Assembly (NCBI RefSeq): GCF_051401765.1
Contig: NC_135068.1
Location: forward strand, 1,302,001-1,366,000
DNA: 64,000 nt
From: Calliopsis andreniformis
Lineage: Eukaryota; Arthropoda; Insecta; Hymenoptera; Andrenidae
Direction: 5' to 3'
The notes beneath the pieces are model-generated. The model worked only from the letters and a program-made list of their open reading frames with translations. It had not been told where the DNA came from and ran no database searches. Positions 1 to 11,840 of this stretch are shown in pieces (position 1 is the stretch's first letter; each line of letters opens with the position of its first letter). The position numbers and the translations under genes are program-made.

Positions 1-22
1 TTTATTGTATTTTATGCTTCTG

Positions 23-1680
23 GCGTTGACTTCTAAGGCCCGAGCTATTCGATGTGGTGGAGCAACGAGCTAGAGTGAAGCCTAGGTTGCCCGGAACGTA
101 GAAATGACCACAACGTTCACACTAGTTGCAATAATTTCTATTATACCATGGAAAAACTGTTGCATTTATATTTTGTTTTATGCTTCTGGCGTTGACTTCT
201 CAGGCCCGATCTATTCGATCTTGTGAAGCATCGCCCTAGAGTGAAGCCAAGGTCGACAGAAACGTAGAAATGACAATTACTTTCACACTGCTTGCAATTA
301 TTCCTTTTATAGGATGGATGAACTGTTGTATTTATATCGTATTTTAGCTTCTGGCGTTGACTTCTAAGGCCCGATCTATTGGATCTTGTGAAGCATCGCC
401 CTAGAGTGAAGCCTAGGACGCCCGAAACGTAGAAATGACCATTACTTTCACACTGGTTGCAATTATTCCGTTTATACGATGGAAAAAGTGTTGTATTTAT
501 ATTCTATTTTATACTTCTGGCGTTGGCATCTAAGGCACTAACAATTCGATCTGGTGGAGCAACGCCCTAGAGTGAAGAATAGGTTGCCCGGAACGTAGAA
601 ATGACCATTACTTTCACACTGGTTTCAATTATTTCTATTATACTAAGGAAAAACTGTTGTATTTTTATTGTATTTTATGCTTCTGGCGTTGACTTCTAAG
701 GCCGGAGCTATTCGGTCTTGTGAAGCATCGCCCCAGAGTGAAGCCTAGGTCGCCCGAAACGTAGAAATGACCATTACGTTCACACTGGTTGCAATTATTC
801 CTTTTATACGATGGAAAGACTGTTGTATTTATATTGTATTTTATGCTTCTGCCGTTGACACCTGAGGCCCTAACTATTCGATGTGGTCAAGCATCGCCCT
901 AGAGTGAAGCCTAGGTTGCCCGGAACGAAGAAATGAACATTACTTTCACACTGGTTGCAATTATTCCTTTTATACGATGGAAAATCTGTTGTACTTATAT
1001 TGTATTTTATGCTTCTGGCGTTGACGCCTAAGGCCCTAACTATTCGCTGTGGTGGAGCAACGCCCTAGAGTGAGGCCCAGGTTGCCCGGAACGTAGAAAT
1101 AACCACTAATTTCACACTGGATGGAAGTACTCCTGTTATACAATGGAAAAACTGTTGTATTTTCATTGTATTTTATGCTTCTGGCGTTGACTTCCAATGC
1201 CCGAGCTATTCGATTTGGTGGAGCAACGCCCTAGAGTGAAGCCCAGGTTGCCCGGAACCTAGAAATAACAATTAATTTCACACTGGTTGCATTTCCTCCT
1301 GTTATACGATGGACAACCTGGTGTATTTTTATTGTATTTTACGCTTCTGCCGTTGACACCTGAGACCCTAACTATTCGATGTGGTCAAGCATCGCCCTAG
1401 AGTGAAGCCCAGGTCGCCCGAAACGTAGAAATGACCAATACTTTCACACTGGTTGCAATTATTCGTTTATACGATGGAAAAACTGTTGCATTTATATTGT
1501 ATTTTATGCTTCTGGCGTTGACACATAAGGCCCTAACTATTCGATGTGGTGGAGCCACGCCCTAGAGTGAAGCCTGGGTTGCCCGGAACGTAGAAATGAC
1601 CATTACTTTCACACTGGTTTCAATTATTTCAATTATACGATGGAAAAGCTGTTGTATTTTTATTGTATTTTATGCTTCTG
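23..1680 (+). repeat. Decamer A-J (1,658 bp), copy 1
   Basis: Ten distinguishable monomers have anchors 23, 189, 354, 520, 686, 852, 1018, 1184, 1350 and 1515, and the next A is at 1,681. Diagnostic states are: A, GACCACAACGTTC; B, GGTCGACAGAAACG and a TTTAGCTTC deletion; C, TCTATTGGATC; D, GGCATCTAAGGCACTAAC; E, AAGGCCGGAGC; F, GAACGAAGAAATG; G, TGGATGGAAGTAC; H, GGAACCTAGAAAT; I, CTGAGACCC with ATTCGTTTATAC; J, CAATTATTTCAATTATAC. Monomers B and I are 165 bp, giving 1,658 rather than 1,660. Confidence 0.92.
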
Positions 1681-2090
1681 GCGTTGACTTCTAAGGCCCG
1701 AGCTATTCGATGTGGTGGAGCAACGAGCTAGAGTGAAGCCTAGGTTGCCCGGAACGTAGAAATGACCACAACGTTCACACTAGTTGCAATAATTTCTATT
1801 ATACCATGGAAAAACTGTTGCATTTATATTTTGTTTTATGCTTCTGGCGTTGACTTCTCAGGCCCGATCTATTCGATCTTGTGAAGCATCGCCCTAGAGT
1901 GAAGCCAAGGTCGACAGAAACGTAGAAATGACAATTACTTTCACACTGCTTGCAATTATTCCTTTTATAGGGTGGATGAACTGTTGTATTTATATCGTAT
2001 TTTAGCTTCTGGCGTTGACTTCTAAGGCCCGATCTATTGGATCTTGTGAAGCATCGCCCTAGAGTGAAGCCTAGGACGCCCGAAACGTCG
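1681..2090 (+). repeat. Second A-B-C run ending in a C hybrid
   Basis: A (1,681), B (1,847, with AGGGTGG instead of AGGATGG) and the first half of C (2,012) restart the decamer. The run then changes inside C at about 2,088, where CGAAACGTCGAAATAACC appears in place of CGAAACGTAGAAATGACC. The hybrid continues as the tail that normally precedes the GAATTATGAG monomer (as at 10,046). The switch keeps the 166-bp register. Confidence 0.85.
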
Positions 2091-4560
2091 AAATAACCAT
2101 TAATTTCACACTGGTTGCAATTACTCCTGTTATAAGGTGGACAAACTGGTGTATTTTTATTGTATTTTACGCTTCTGGCGTTGAATTATGAGCCCCTAGC
2201 TATTCGATATGTTGGAGCAACGCCCTTGAGTGTATCCAGGGTCGCCCGAAACGTAGAAATGACCATTACTTTCACACTGGTTGCACTTACTCCTGTTATA
2301 CGATGGAAAAACTGTTGTATTTTTATTGTATTTTATGCTTCTGGCGTTGACACATAAGGCCCTAACTATTCGATGTGGTGGAGCCACGCCCTAGAGTGAA
2401 GCCTAGGTTGCCCGGAACGTAGAAAAGACCATTACTTTCACACTGGTTTCAATTACTGCTGTTATACAATGGAAGAACTGTTGTATTTATATTGTATTTT
2501 ATGCTTCTGGCGTTGACACCTAAGGCCCTAACTATTCGATGTGGTGGAGCAACGACCTAGAGTGAAGGCTAGGTTGCCCGGAACGTAGAAATAACCATTG
2601 ATTTAACACTGGTTGCAATTACTCTTGTTATACAATGGAAAAACTGTTGTATTTTTATTGTATTCCATGCTTCTGGCGTTGACTTCTAAGGCCCGAGCTA
2701 TTCGATGTGGTGGAGCAACGAGCTAGAGTGTTGCCTAGGTTGCCCGGAACGTAGAAATGACCATTACTTTCACACTGGTAGCAATTATTTCTACTATACG
2801 ATGGAAAGACTGTTGTATTTTTATTGTATTTTATGCTTGTGGCGTTGACTTCTAATGCCCGAGCTATTCGATTTGGTGGAGCAACGAGCTAGAGTGAAGC
2901 CTAGGTTGCCCGGAACGTAGAAATGACCATTACTTTCACACTGGTCTTAATTATTCCTTTTATACGATGGAAATACTGTTGTATTTATATTGTATTTTAT
3001 GCTTCTGGCGTTGACACCTGACGCCCTAACCATTCGATGTGGGCAAGCATCGCCCTAGAGTGAAGCCTATGTCGCCCGAAACGTAGAAATGACAATTACT
3101 TTCATACTGGTTGCAATTATTCCTTTTATACGATGAATAAACTGTTCTATTTATATTATATTTTATGCTTCTGGCGTTGACACCTAAGGCCCTAACTATT
3201 CGATGTGGTGGAGTGACGCCCTAGAGTGAAGCCTATGACGCCCGAAACGTAGAAATGACCATTACTTTCACAATGGTTGCAATTATTCCTTTTATACGAT
3301 GGAAAAACTGCTGTATTGATATTGTATTTTATGCTTCTGGCATTGACTTCTAAGGCCCGAGCTATTCGATCTTGTGAAGCATCGCCCCAGAGTGAAGCGT
3401 AGGTCGCCCGAAACGTAGAAATGACCATTACTTTCACACTGGTTGCAATTATTCCTTTTATACGATGGAAATACTGTTGTATTTATATTGTATTTTATGC
3501 TTCTGGCGTTGACACCTAAGGCCCTAACTATACGATGTGGTGGAGTGACGCCCTAGAGTGAAGCCTAGGACGCCCGAAACGTAGAAATGACCATTACTTT
3601 CTCACTGGTTGCAATTATTCCTTTTATACGATGGAAAAACTGCTGTATCTATATTGTGTTTTAAGCTTCTGGCGTTGACTTCTAAGGCCCGATCTATTCG
3701 ATCTTGTGAAGCATCGCCCTAGACTGAAGCATAGGACGCCCGAAACGTAGAAATGGCCATTACTTTCACACTGGTTGCAATTATTCCTTTTATAGGATGG
3801 AAGAACTGTTGTATTTATATCGTATTTATGCTTCTGGCGTTAACTTCTAAGGCCGTAGCTATTCGATTTGGTGGAGCGACGCCCTTGAGTGAAGCCTTGG
3901 TTGCCCGGAACGTAGAAATAACCATTAATTTCACACTGTTTGCAATTACTCCTGTTATACAATGGAAAAACTGCTGTATTTATATTGTATTTTATGCTCC
4001 TGGCGTTGACTTCTAAGGCCCGAGCTGTTCGATCTTGAGCAGCATCGCCCCAGAGTGAAGCCTATGTCTCCCGAAACGTAGAAATGACCATTACTTTCAC
4101 ACTTGTTGCAATTATTCCTTTTATACGAAGGAAAACTGTTGTATTTATTTTGTATTTTATGCTTCTGGCGCTGACTTCTAATGCCCCAGGTATTCGATTT
4201 GGTGGAGCAACGAGCTAGAGTGAAGCCTACGTTGCCCGGAACGTAGAAATGAACATTACTTTCACACTGGTTCCAATTATTCCTTTTATACGATGGAAAC
4301 TCTGTTGTACTTATATTGTATTTTATGATTCTGGCGTTGGCGTCTATGGCCCGAGCTATTCGATGTGGTGGACCAATGAGCTAGAGTGTTGCCTAGGTTG
4401 CCCGGAACGTAGAAATGACCATTACTTTCACAGTGGTAGCAATTATTTCTACTATACGATGGAAAGACTGTTGTATTTTTATTGTATTTTATGCATCTCG
4501 CGTTGACTTCTAAGGCCCTAACTATTCGTTGTGGTGGAGCAACGCCCTAGAGTGAAGCCT
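2091..4560 (+). repeat. Fifteen-monomer segment L-X of the 5,140-bp HOR
   Basis: Anchors run about every 166 bp from 2,178 to 4,500. Diagnostic monomers are L (GAATTATGAGCCCC, 2,178), M (AGAAAAGACC, 2,344), N (GAAGGCTAGG, ATTGATTTAAC, 2,510), O (ATTCCATGCTTC and GAGTGTTGCC, 2,676), P (CTTGTGGCGTTG and GGTCTTAATTATTCC, 2,842), Q (GTGGGCAAGC, 3,008), R (GGAGTGACGCC, 3,174), S (GGCATTGAC, 3,340), a diverged R (3,506), and then six types ending with the GGCGTCTATGG monomer (4,334) and X (TCTCGCGTTGAC, ATTCGTTGTGG, 4,500). L, M, N, O and X are reused in the 7-monomer HOR. Confidence 0.85.
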
Positions 4561-5162
4561 ATGTCGCCCGAAACGTAGAAATGACAATTACTTTCACACT
4601 GGTTGCAATTATTCCTTTTATACGATGAATAAACTGTTGGATTTATATTATATTTTATGCTTCTGGCGGTGACACCTAAGGCCCGAACCATTCGATGTGA
4701 TGGAGCAACGCCCTAGAGTGAAGCCTAGGTTGCCCGTAACGTAGAAATGACCATTAATTTCACACTGGTTGCAATTACTCCTGTTATACAATGGAAAAAC
4801 TGTTGTATTTATATTGTATTTTATGCTTCTGCCGTTGACACCTGAGACCCTAACTATTCGATGTGGTCAAGCATCGCCCTAGAGTGAAGCCCAGGTCGCC
4901 CGAAACGTAGAAATGACCAATACTTTCACACTGGTTGCAATCATTCGTTTATACGATGGAAAAACTGTTGCATTTATATTGTATTTTATGCTTCTGGCGT
5001 TGACACATAAGGCCCTAACTATTCGATGTGGTGGAGCCACGCCCTAGAGTGAAGCCTGGGTTGCCCGGAACGTAGAAATGACCATTACTTTCACACTGGT
5101 TTCAATTATTTCAATTATACGATGGAAAAGCTGTTGTATTTTTATTGTATTTTATGCTTCTG
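4561..5162 (+). repeat. Joint block leading back into decamer A
   Basis: After the switch at about 4,561 the tail ATGAATAAACTGTTGGATT is followed by a GGCGGTGACACC monomer (4,666, with the variant CCCGTAACG), then types I (4,832, with CAATCATTCG) and J (4,997). The same order, including the private CAATCATTCG variant, is at 12,855-13,456, a shift of 8,294 that continues through the next decamer to about 15,519. Confidence 0.85.
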
Positions 5163-8100
5163 GCGTTGACTTCTAAGGCCCGAGCTATTCGATGTGGTGG
5201 AGCAACGAGCTAGAGTGAAGCCTAGGTTGCCCGGAACGTAGAAATGACCACAACGTTCACACTAGTTGCAATAATTTCTATTATACCATGGAAAAACTGT
5301 TGCATTTATATTTTGTTTTATGCTTCTGGCGTTGACTTCTCAGGCCCGATCTATTCGATCTTGTGAAGCATCGCCCTAGAGTGAAGCCAAGGTCGACAGA
5401 AACGTAGAAATGACAATTACTTTCACACTGCTTGCAATTATTCCTTTTATAGGATGGATGAACTGTTGTATTTATATCGTATTTTAGCTTCTGGCGTTGA
5501 CTTCTAAGGCCCGATCTATTGGATCTTGTGAAGCATCGCCCTAGAGTGAAGCCTAGGACGCCCGAAACGTAGAAATGACCATTACTTTCACACTGGTTGC
5601 AATTATTCCGTTTATACGATGGAAAAAGTGTTGTATTTATATTCTATTTTATACTTCTGGCGTTGGCATCTAAGGCACTAACAATTCGATCTGGTGGAGC
5701 AACGCCCTAGAGTGAAGAATAGGTTGCCCGGAACGTAGAAATGACCATTACTTTCACACTGGTTTCAATTATTTCTATTATACTAAGGAAAAACTGTTGT
5801 ATTTTTATTGTATTTTATGCTTCTGGCGTTGACTTCTAAGGCCGGAGCTATTCGGTCTTGTGAAGCATCGCCCCAGAGTGAAGCCTAGGTCGCCCGAAAC
5901 GTAGAAATGACCATTACGTTCACACTGGTTGCAATTATTCCTTTTATACGATGGAAAGACTGTTGTATTTATATTGTATTTTATGCTTCTGCCGTTGACA
6001 CCTGAGGCCCTAACTATTCGATGTGGTCAAGCATCGCCCTAGAGTGAAGCCTAGGTTGCCCGGAACGAAGAAATGAACATTACTTTCACACTGGTTGCAA
6101 TTATTCCTTTTATACGATGGAAAATCTGTTGTACTTATATTGTATTTTATGCTTCTGGCGTTGACGCCTAAGGCCCTAACTATTCGCTGTGGTGGAGCAA
6201 CGCCCTAGAGTGAGGCCCAGGTTGCCCGGAACGTAGAAATAACCACTAATTTCACACTGGATGGAAGTACTCCTGTTATACAATGGAAAAACTGTTGTAT
6301 TTTCATTGTATTTTATGCTTCTGGCGTTGACTTCCAATGCCCGAGCTATTCGATTTGGTGGAGCAACGCCCTAGAGTGAAGCCCAGGTTGCCCGGAACCT
6401 AGAAATAACAATTAATTTCACACTGGTTGCATTTCCTCCTGTTATACGATGGACAACCTGGTGTATTTTTATTGTATTTTACGCTTCTGCCGTTGACACC
6501 TGAGACCCTAACTATTCGATGTGGTCAAGCATCGCCCTAGAGTGAAGCCCAGGTCGCCCGAAACGTAGAAATGACCAATACTTTCACACTGGTTGCAATT
6601 ATTCGTTTATACGATGGAAAAACTGTTGCATTTATATTGTATTTTATGCTTCTGGCGTTGACACATAAGGCCCTAACTATTCGATGTGGTGGAGCCACGC
6701 CCTAGAGTGAAGCCTGGGTTGCCCGGAACGTAGAAATGACCATTACTTTCACACTGGTTTCAATTATTTCAATTATACGATGGAAAAGCTGTTGTATTTT
6801 TATTGTATTTTATGCTTCTGGCGTTGACTTCTAAGGCCCGAGCTATTCGATGTGGTGGAGCAACGAGCTAGAGTGAAGCCTAGGTTGCCCGGAACGTAGA
6901 AATGACCACAACGTTCACACTAGTTGCAATAATTTCTATTATACCATGGAAAAACTGTTGCATTTATATTTTGTTTTATGCTTCTGGCGTTGACTTCTCA
7001 GGCCCGATCTATTCGATCTTGTGAAGCATCGCCCTAGAGTGAAGCCAAGGTCGACAGAAACGTAGAAATGACAATTACTTTCACACTGCTTGCAATTATT
7101 CCTTTTATAGGGTGGATGAACTGTTGTATTTATATCGTATTTTAGCTTCTGGCGTTGACTTCTAAGGCCCGATCTATTGGATCTTGTGAAGCATCGCCCT
7201 AGAGTGAAGCCTAGGACGCCCGAAACGTCGAAATAACCATTAATTTCACACTGGTTGCAATTACTCCTGTTATAAGGTGGACAAACTGGTGTATTTTTAT
7301 TGTATTTTACGCTTCTGGCGTTGAATTATGAGCCCCTAGCTATTCGATATGTTGGAGCAACGCCCTTGAGTGTATCCAGGGTCGCCCGAAACGTAGAAAT
7401 GACCATTACTTTCACACTGGTTGCACTTACTCCTGTTATACGATGGAAAAACTGTTGTATTTTTATTGTATTTTATGCTTCTGGCGTTGACACATAAGGC
7501 CCTAACTATTCGATGTGGTGGAGCCACGCCCTAGAGTGAAGCCTAGGTTGCCCGGAACGTAGAAAAGACCATTACTTTCACACTGGTTTCAATTACTGCT
7601 GTTATACAATGGAAGAACTGTTGTATTTATATTGTATTTTATGCTTCTGGCGTTGACACCTAAGGCCCTAACTATTCGATGTGGTGGAGCAACGACCTAG
7701 AGTGAAGGCTAGGTTGCCCGGAACGTAGAAATAACCATTGATTTAACACTGGTTGCAATTACTCTTGTTATACAATGGAAAAACTGTTGTATTTTTATTG
7801 TATTCCATGCTTCTGGCGTTGACTTCTAAGGCCCGAGCTATTCGATGTGGTGGAGCAACGAGCTAGAGTGTTGCCTAGGTTGCCCGGAACGTAGAAATGA
7901 CCATTACTTTCACACTGGTAGCAATTATTTCTACTATACGATGGAAAGACTGTTGTATTTTTATTGTATTTTATGCTTGTGGCGTTGACTTCTAATGCCC
8001 GAGCTATTCGATTTGGTGGAGCAACGAGCTAGAGTGAAGCCTAGGTTGCCCGGAACGTAGAAATGACCATTACTTTCACACTGGTCTTAATTATTCCTTT

Positions 8101-9700
8101 TATACGATGGAAATACTGTTGTATTTATATTGTATTTTATGCTTCTGGCGTTGACACCTGACGCCCTAACCATTCGATGTGGGCAAGCATCGCCCTAGAG
8201 TGAAGCCTATGTCGCCCGAAACGTAGAAATGACAATTACTTTCATACTGGTTGCAATTATTCCTTTTATACGATGAATAAACTGTTCTATTTATATTATA
8301 TTTTATGCTTCTGGCGTTGACACCTAAGGCCCTAACTATTCGATGTGGTGGAGTGACGCCCTAGAGTGAAGCCTATGACGCCCGAAACGTAGAAATGACC
8401 ATTACTTTCACAATGGTTGCAATTATTCCTTTTATACGATGGAAAAACTGCTGTATTGATATTGTATTTTATGCTTCTGGCATTGACTTCTAAGGCCCGA
8501 GCTATTCGATCTTGTGAAGCATCGCCCCAGAGTGAAGCGTAGGTCGCCCGAAACGTAGAAATGACCATTACTTTCACACTGGTTGCAATTATTCCTTTTA
8601 TACGATGGAAATACTGTTGTATTTATATTGTATTTTATGCTTCTGGCGTTGACACCTAAGGCCCTAACTATACGATGTGGTGGAGTGACGCCCTAGAGTG
8701 AAGCCTAGGACGCCCGAAACGTAGAAATGACCATTACTTTCTCACTGGTTGCAATTATTCCTTTTATACGATGGAAAAACTGCTGTATCTATATTGTGTT
8801 TTAAGCTTCTGGCGTTGACTTCTAAGGCCCGATCTATTCGATCTTGTGAAGCATCGCCCTAGACTGAAGCATAGGACGCCCGAAACGTAGAAATGGCCAT
8901 TACTTTCACACTGGTTGCAATTATTCCTTTTATAGGATGGAAGAACTGTTGTATTTATATCGTATTTATGCTTCTGGCGTTAACTTCTAAGGCCGTAGCT
9001 ATTCGATTTGGTGGAGCGACGCCCTTGAGTGAAGCCTTGGTTGCCCGGAACGTAGAAATAACCATTAATTTCACACTGTTTGCAATTACTCCTGTTATAC
9101 AATGGAAAAACTGCTGTATTTATATTGTATTTTATGCTCCTGGCGTTGACTTCTAAGGCCCGAGCTGTTCGATCTTGAGCAGCATCGCCCCAGAGTGAAG
9201 CCTATGTCTCCCGAAACGTAGAAATGACCATTACTTTCACACTTGTTGCAATTATTCCTTTTATACGAAGGAAAACTGTTGTATTTATTTTGTATTTTAT
9301 GCTTCTGGCGCTGACTTCTAATGCCCCAGGTATTCGATTTGGTGGAGCAACGAGCTAGAGTGAAGCCTACGTTGCCCGGAACGTAGAAATGAACATTACT
9401 TTCACACTGGTTCCAATTATTCCTTTTATACGATGGAAACTCTGTTGTACTTATATTGTATTTTATGATTCTGGCGTTGGCGTCTATGGCCCGAGCTATT
9501 CGATGTGGTGGACCAATGAGCTAGAGTGTTGCCTAGGTTGCCCGGAACGTAGAAATGACCATTACTTTCACAGTGGTAGCAATTATTTCTACTATACGAT
9601 GGAAAGACTGTTGTATTTTTATTGTATTTTATGCATCTCGCGTTGACTTCTAAGGCCCTAACTATTCGTTGTGGTGGAGCAACGCCCTAGAGTGAAGCCT
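5141..9700 (+). repeat. HOR 5,140 bp, copy 2 (partial)
   Basis: This repeats 1-4,560 with a constant shift of 5,140. The match ends at about 9,700, where copy 1 reads CCTATGTCGCCC and copy 2 reads CCTAGGTAGCCC. The end of copy 2 continues into the 7-monomer HOR. Copy 1 instead jumps to a monomer type otherwise seen at 12,794, so the joint at about 4,561 is the crossover point that created the tandem duplication. Confidence 0.93.
5163..6820 (+). repeat. Decamer A-J, copy 2
   Basis: This has the same ten monomers as 23-1,680, shifted by 5,140 bp, with all the diagnostic states listed there. It is followed at 6,821-7,230 by the same A-B-C hybrid run as at 1,681. Confidence 0.92.
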
Positions 9701-10801
9701 AGGTAGCCCGGAACGTAGAAATAACAATTAATTTCACGCTGGTTGCGATTCCTCCTGTTATACAATGGAAAAACTGTTGTATTTTTATTGTATTTTATGC
9801 TTCTGGCGTTGACTTCAAAGGCCCGAGCTATTCGATTAGGTGAAGCATCGCCCTAGAGTGAAGACTATGCTGACCGGAACATAGAAATGAACATTACTTT
9901 GACACTGGTTGCAATTATTCTGTTTATACGATGGAAAAAGTGTTGTATTTATATTCTATTTTATACTTCTGGCGTTGGCATCTAAGGCACTAACAATTCG
10001 ATCTGGTGGAGCAACCTCCTAGAGTGAAGAATAAGTTGCCCGGAACGTCGAAATAACCATTAATTTCACACTGGTTGCAATTACTCCTGTTATAAGATGG
10101 ACAAACTGGTGTATTTTTATTGTATTTTACGCTTCTGGCGTTGAATTATGAGCCCCTAGCTATTCGATATGTTGGAGCAACGCCCTTGAGTGTATCCAGG
10201 GTCGCCCGAAACGTAGAAATGACCATTACTTTCACACTGGTTGCACTTACTCCTGTTATACGGTGGAAAAACTGTTGTATTTTTATTGTATTTTATGCTT
10301 CTGGCGTTGACACATAAGGCCCTAACTATTCGATGTGGTGGAGCCACGCCCTAGAGTGAAGCCTAGGTTGCCCGGAACGTAGAAAAGACCATTACTTTCA
10401 CACTGGTTTCAATTACTGCTGTTATACAATGGAAGAACTGTTGTATTTATATTGTATTTTATGCTTCTGGCGTTGACACCTAAGGCCCTAACTATTCGAT
10501 GTGGTGGAGCAACGACCTAGAGTGAAGGCTAGGTTGCCCGGAACGTAGAAATAACCATTGATTTAACACTGGTTGCAATTACTCTTGTTATACAATGGAA
10601 AAACTGTTGTATTTTTATTGTATTCCATGCTTCTGGCGTTGACTTCTAAGGCCCGAGCTATTCGATGTGGTGGAGCAACGAGCTAGAGTGTTGCCTAGGT
10701 TGCCCGGAACGTAGAAATGACCATTACTTTCACACTGGTAGCAATTATTTCTACTATACGATGGAAGGACTGTTGTATTTTTATTGTATTTTATGCATCT
10801 C
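9640..10801 (+). repeat. Heptamer HOR (1,162 bp), copy 1
   Basis: Seven monomers with anchors 9,640 (X, TCTCGCGTTGAC), 9,806 (Y, CTATGCTGACCGG), 9,972 (Z, GGCATCTAAGGCAC with GCAACCTCC), 10,138 (L), 10,304 (M), 10,470 (N) and 10,636 (O). 7 x 166 is exactly 1,162. The next X starts at 10,802. Copy differences include GGAACGTAG against GGAACGTAA and CCTCCTG against CCCCCTG in X. Confidence 0.93.
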
Positions 10802-11840
10802 GCGTTGACTTCTAAGGCCCTAACTATTCGTTGTGGTGGAGCAACGCCCTAGAGTGAAGCCTAGGTAGCCCGGAACGTAAAAATAACAATTAATTTCACG
10901 CTGGTTGCGATTCCCCCTGTTATACAATGGAAAAACTGTTGTATTTTTATTGTATTTTATGCTTCTGGCGTTGACTTCAAAGGCCCGAGCTATTCGATTA
11001 GGTGAAGCATCGCCCTAGAGTGAAGACTATGCTGACCGGAACATAGAAATGAACATTACTTTGACACTGGTTGCAATTATTCTGTTTATACGATGGAAAA
11101 AGTGTTGTATTTATATTCTATTTTATACTTCTGGCGTTGGCATCTAAGGCACTAGCAATTCGATCTGGTGGAGCAACCTCCTAGAGTGAAGAATAAGTTG
11201 GCCGGAACGTCGAAATAACCATTAATTTCACACTGGTTGCAATTACTCCTGTTATAAGATGGACAAACTGGTGTATTTTTATTGTATTTTACGCTTCTGG
11301 CGTTGAATTATGAGCCCCTAGCTATTCGATATGTTGGAGCAACGCCCTTGAGTGTATCCAGGGTCGCCCGAAACGTAGAAATGACCATTACTTTCACACT
11401 GGTTGCACTTACTCCTGTTATACGATGGAAAAACTGTTGTATTTTTATTGTATTTTATGCTTCTGGCGTTGACACATAAGGCCCTAACTATTCGATGTGG
11501 TGGAGCCACGCCCTAGAGTGAAGCCTGGGTTGCCCGGAACGTAGAAATGACCATTACTTTCACACTGGTTTCAATTACTGCTGTTATACAATGGAAGAAC
11601 TGTTGTATTTATATTGTATTTTATGCTTCTGGCGTTGACACCTAAGGCCCTAACTATTCGATGTGGTGGAGCAACGACCTAGAGTGAAGGCTAGGTTGCC
11701 CGGAACGTAGAAATAACCATTGATTTAACACTGGTTGCAATTACTCTTGTTATACAATGGAAAAACTGTTGTATTTTTATTGTATTCCATGCTTCTGGCG
11801 TTGACTTCTAAGGCCCGAGCTATTCGATGTGGTGGAGCAA
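10802..11840 (+). repeat. Heptamer HOR (1,162 bp), copy 2 (six and a part monomers)
   Basis: X, Y, Z, L, M and N follow in the order of copy 1 with few changes (TAGCAATTCG in Z, GTTGGCCGG, CCTGGGTTGCC in M). The last monomer begins as O (anchor 11,798) but reads CTAGAGAGAAGCC instead of CTAGAGTGTTGCC. It then takes a different tail (CACACTAGATGCAATTATTTC), so this O' marks the exit from the heptamer. The same exit is found at 28,152 and 34,371. Confidence 0.9.

Larger units (their letters stand above)
1..5140 (+). repeat. HOR 5,140 bp, copy 1 (31 monomers)
   Basis: Position 1 matches position 5,141, and the match continues to about 4,560/9,700 with no difference in the lines I compared, including copy-specific variants such as AGGATGG at 330 against AGGGTGG at 1,968. 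Monomer order is: ten types A-J, then A, B and a hybrid C, then about 15 further types from the GAATTATGAG monomer (anchor 2,178) to the TCTCGCGTTGAC monomer (anchor 4,500), then a joint and four monomers leading back to A. The length is 31 x 166 minus small deletions. The true left end may lie outside the window. Confidence 0.93.

Noticed and set aside
4249..4506. Recurring 85-codon plus-strand frame (also at 9,389, 23,986, 32,214, 38,433, 41,916, 42,746, 47,556, 48,386, 52,864, 53,694 and 57,844)
   Set aside because: All copies are the same pair of monomers around the GGCGTCTATGG type. Hydrophobic, Cys- and Tyr-rich translation comes from the AT-rich half. Preservation is explained by HOR copying, not by coding constraint.
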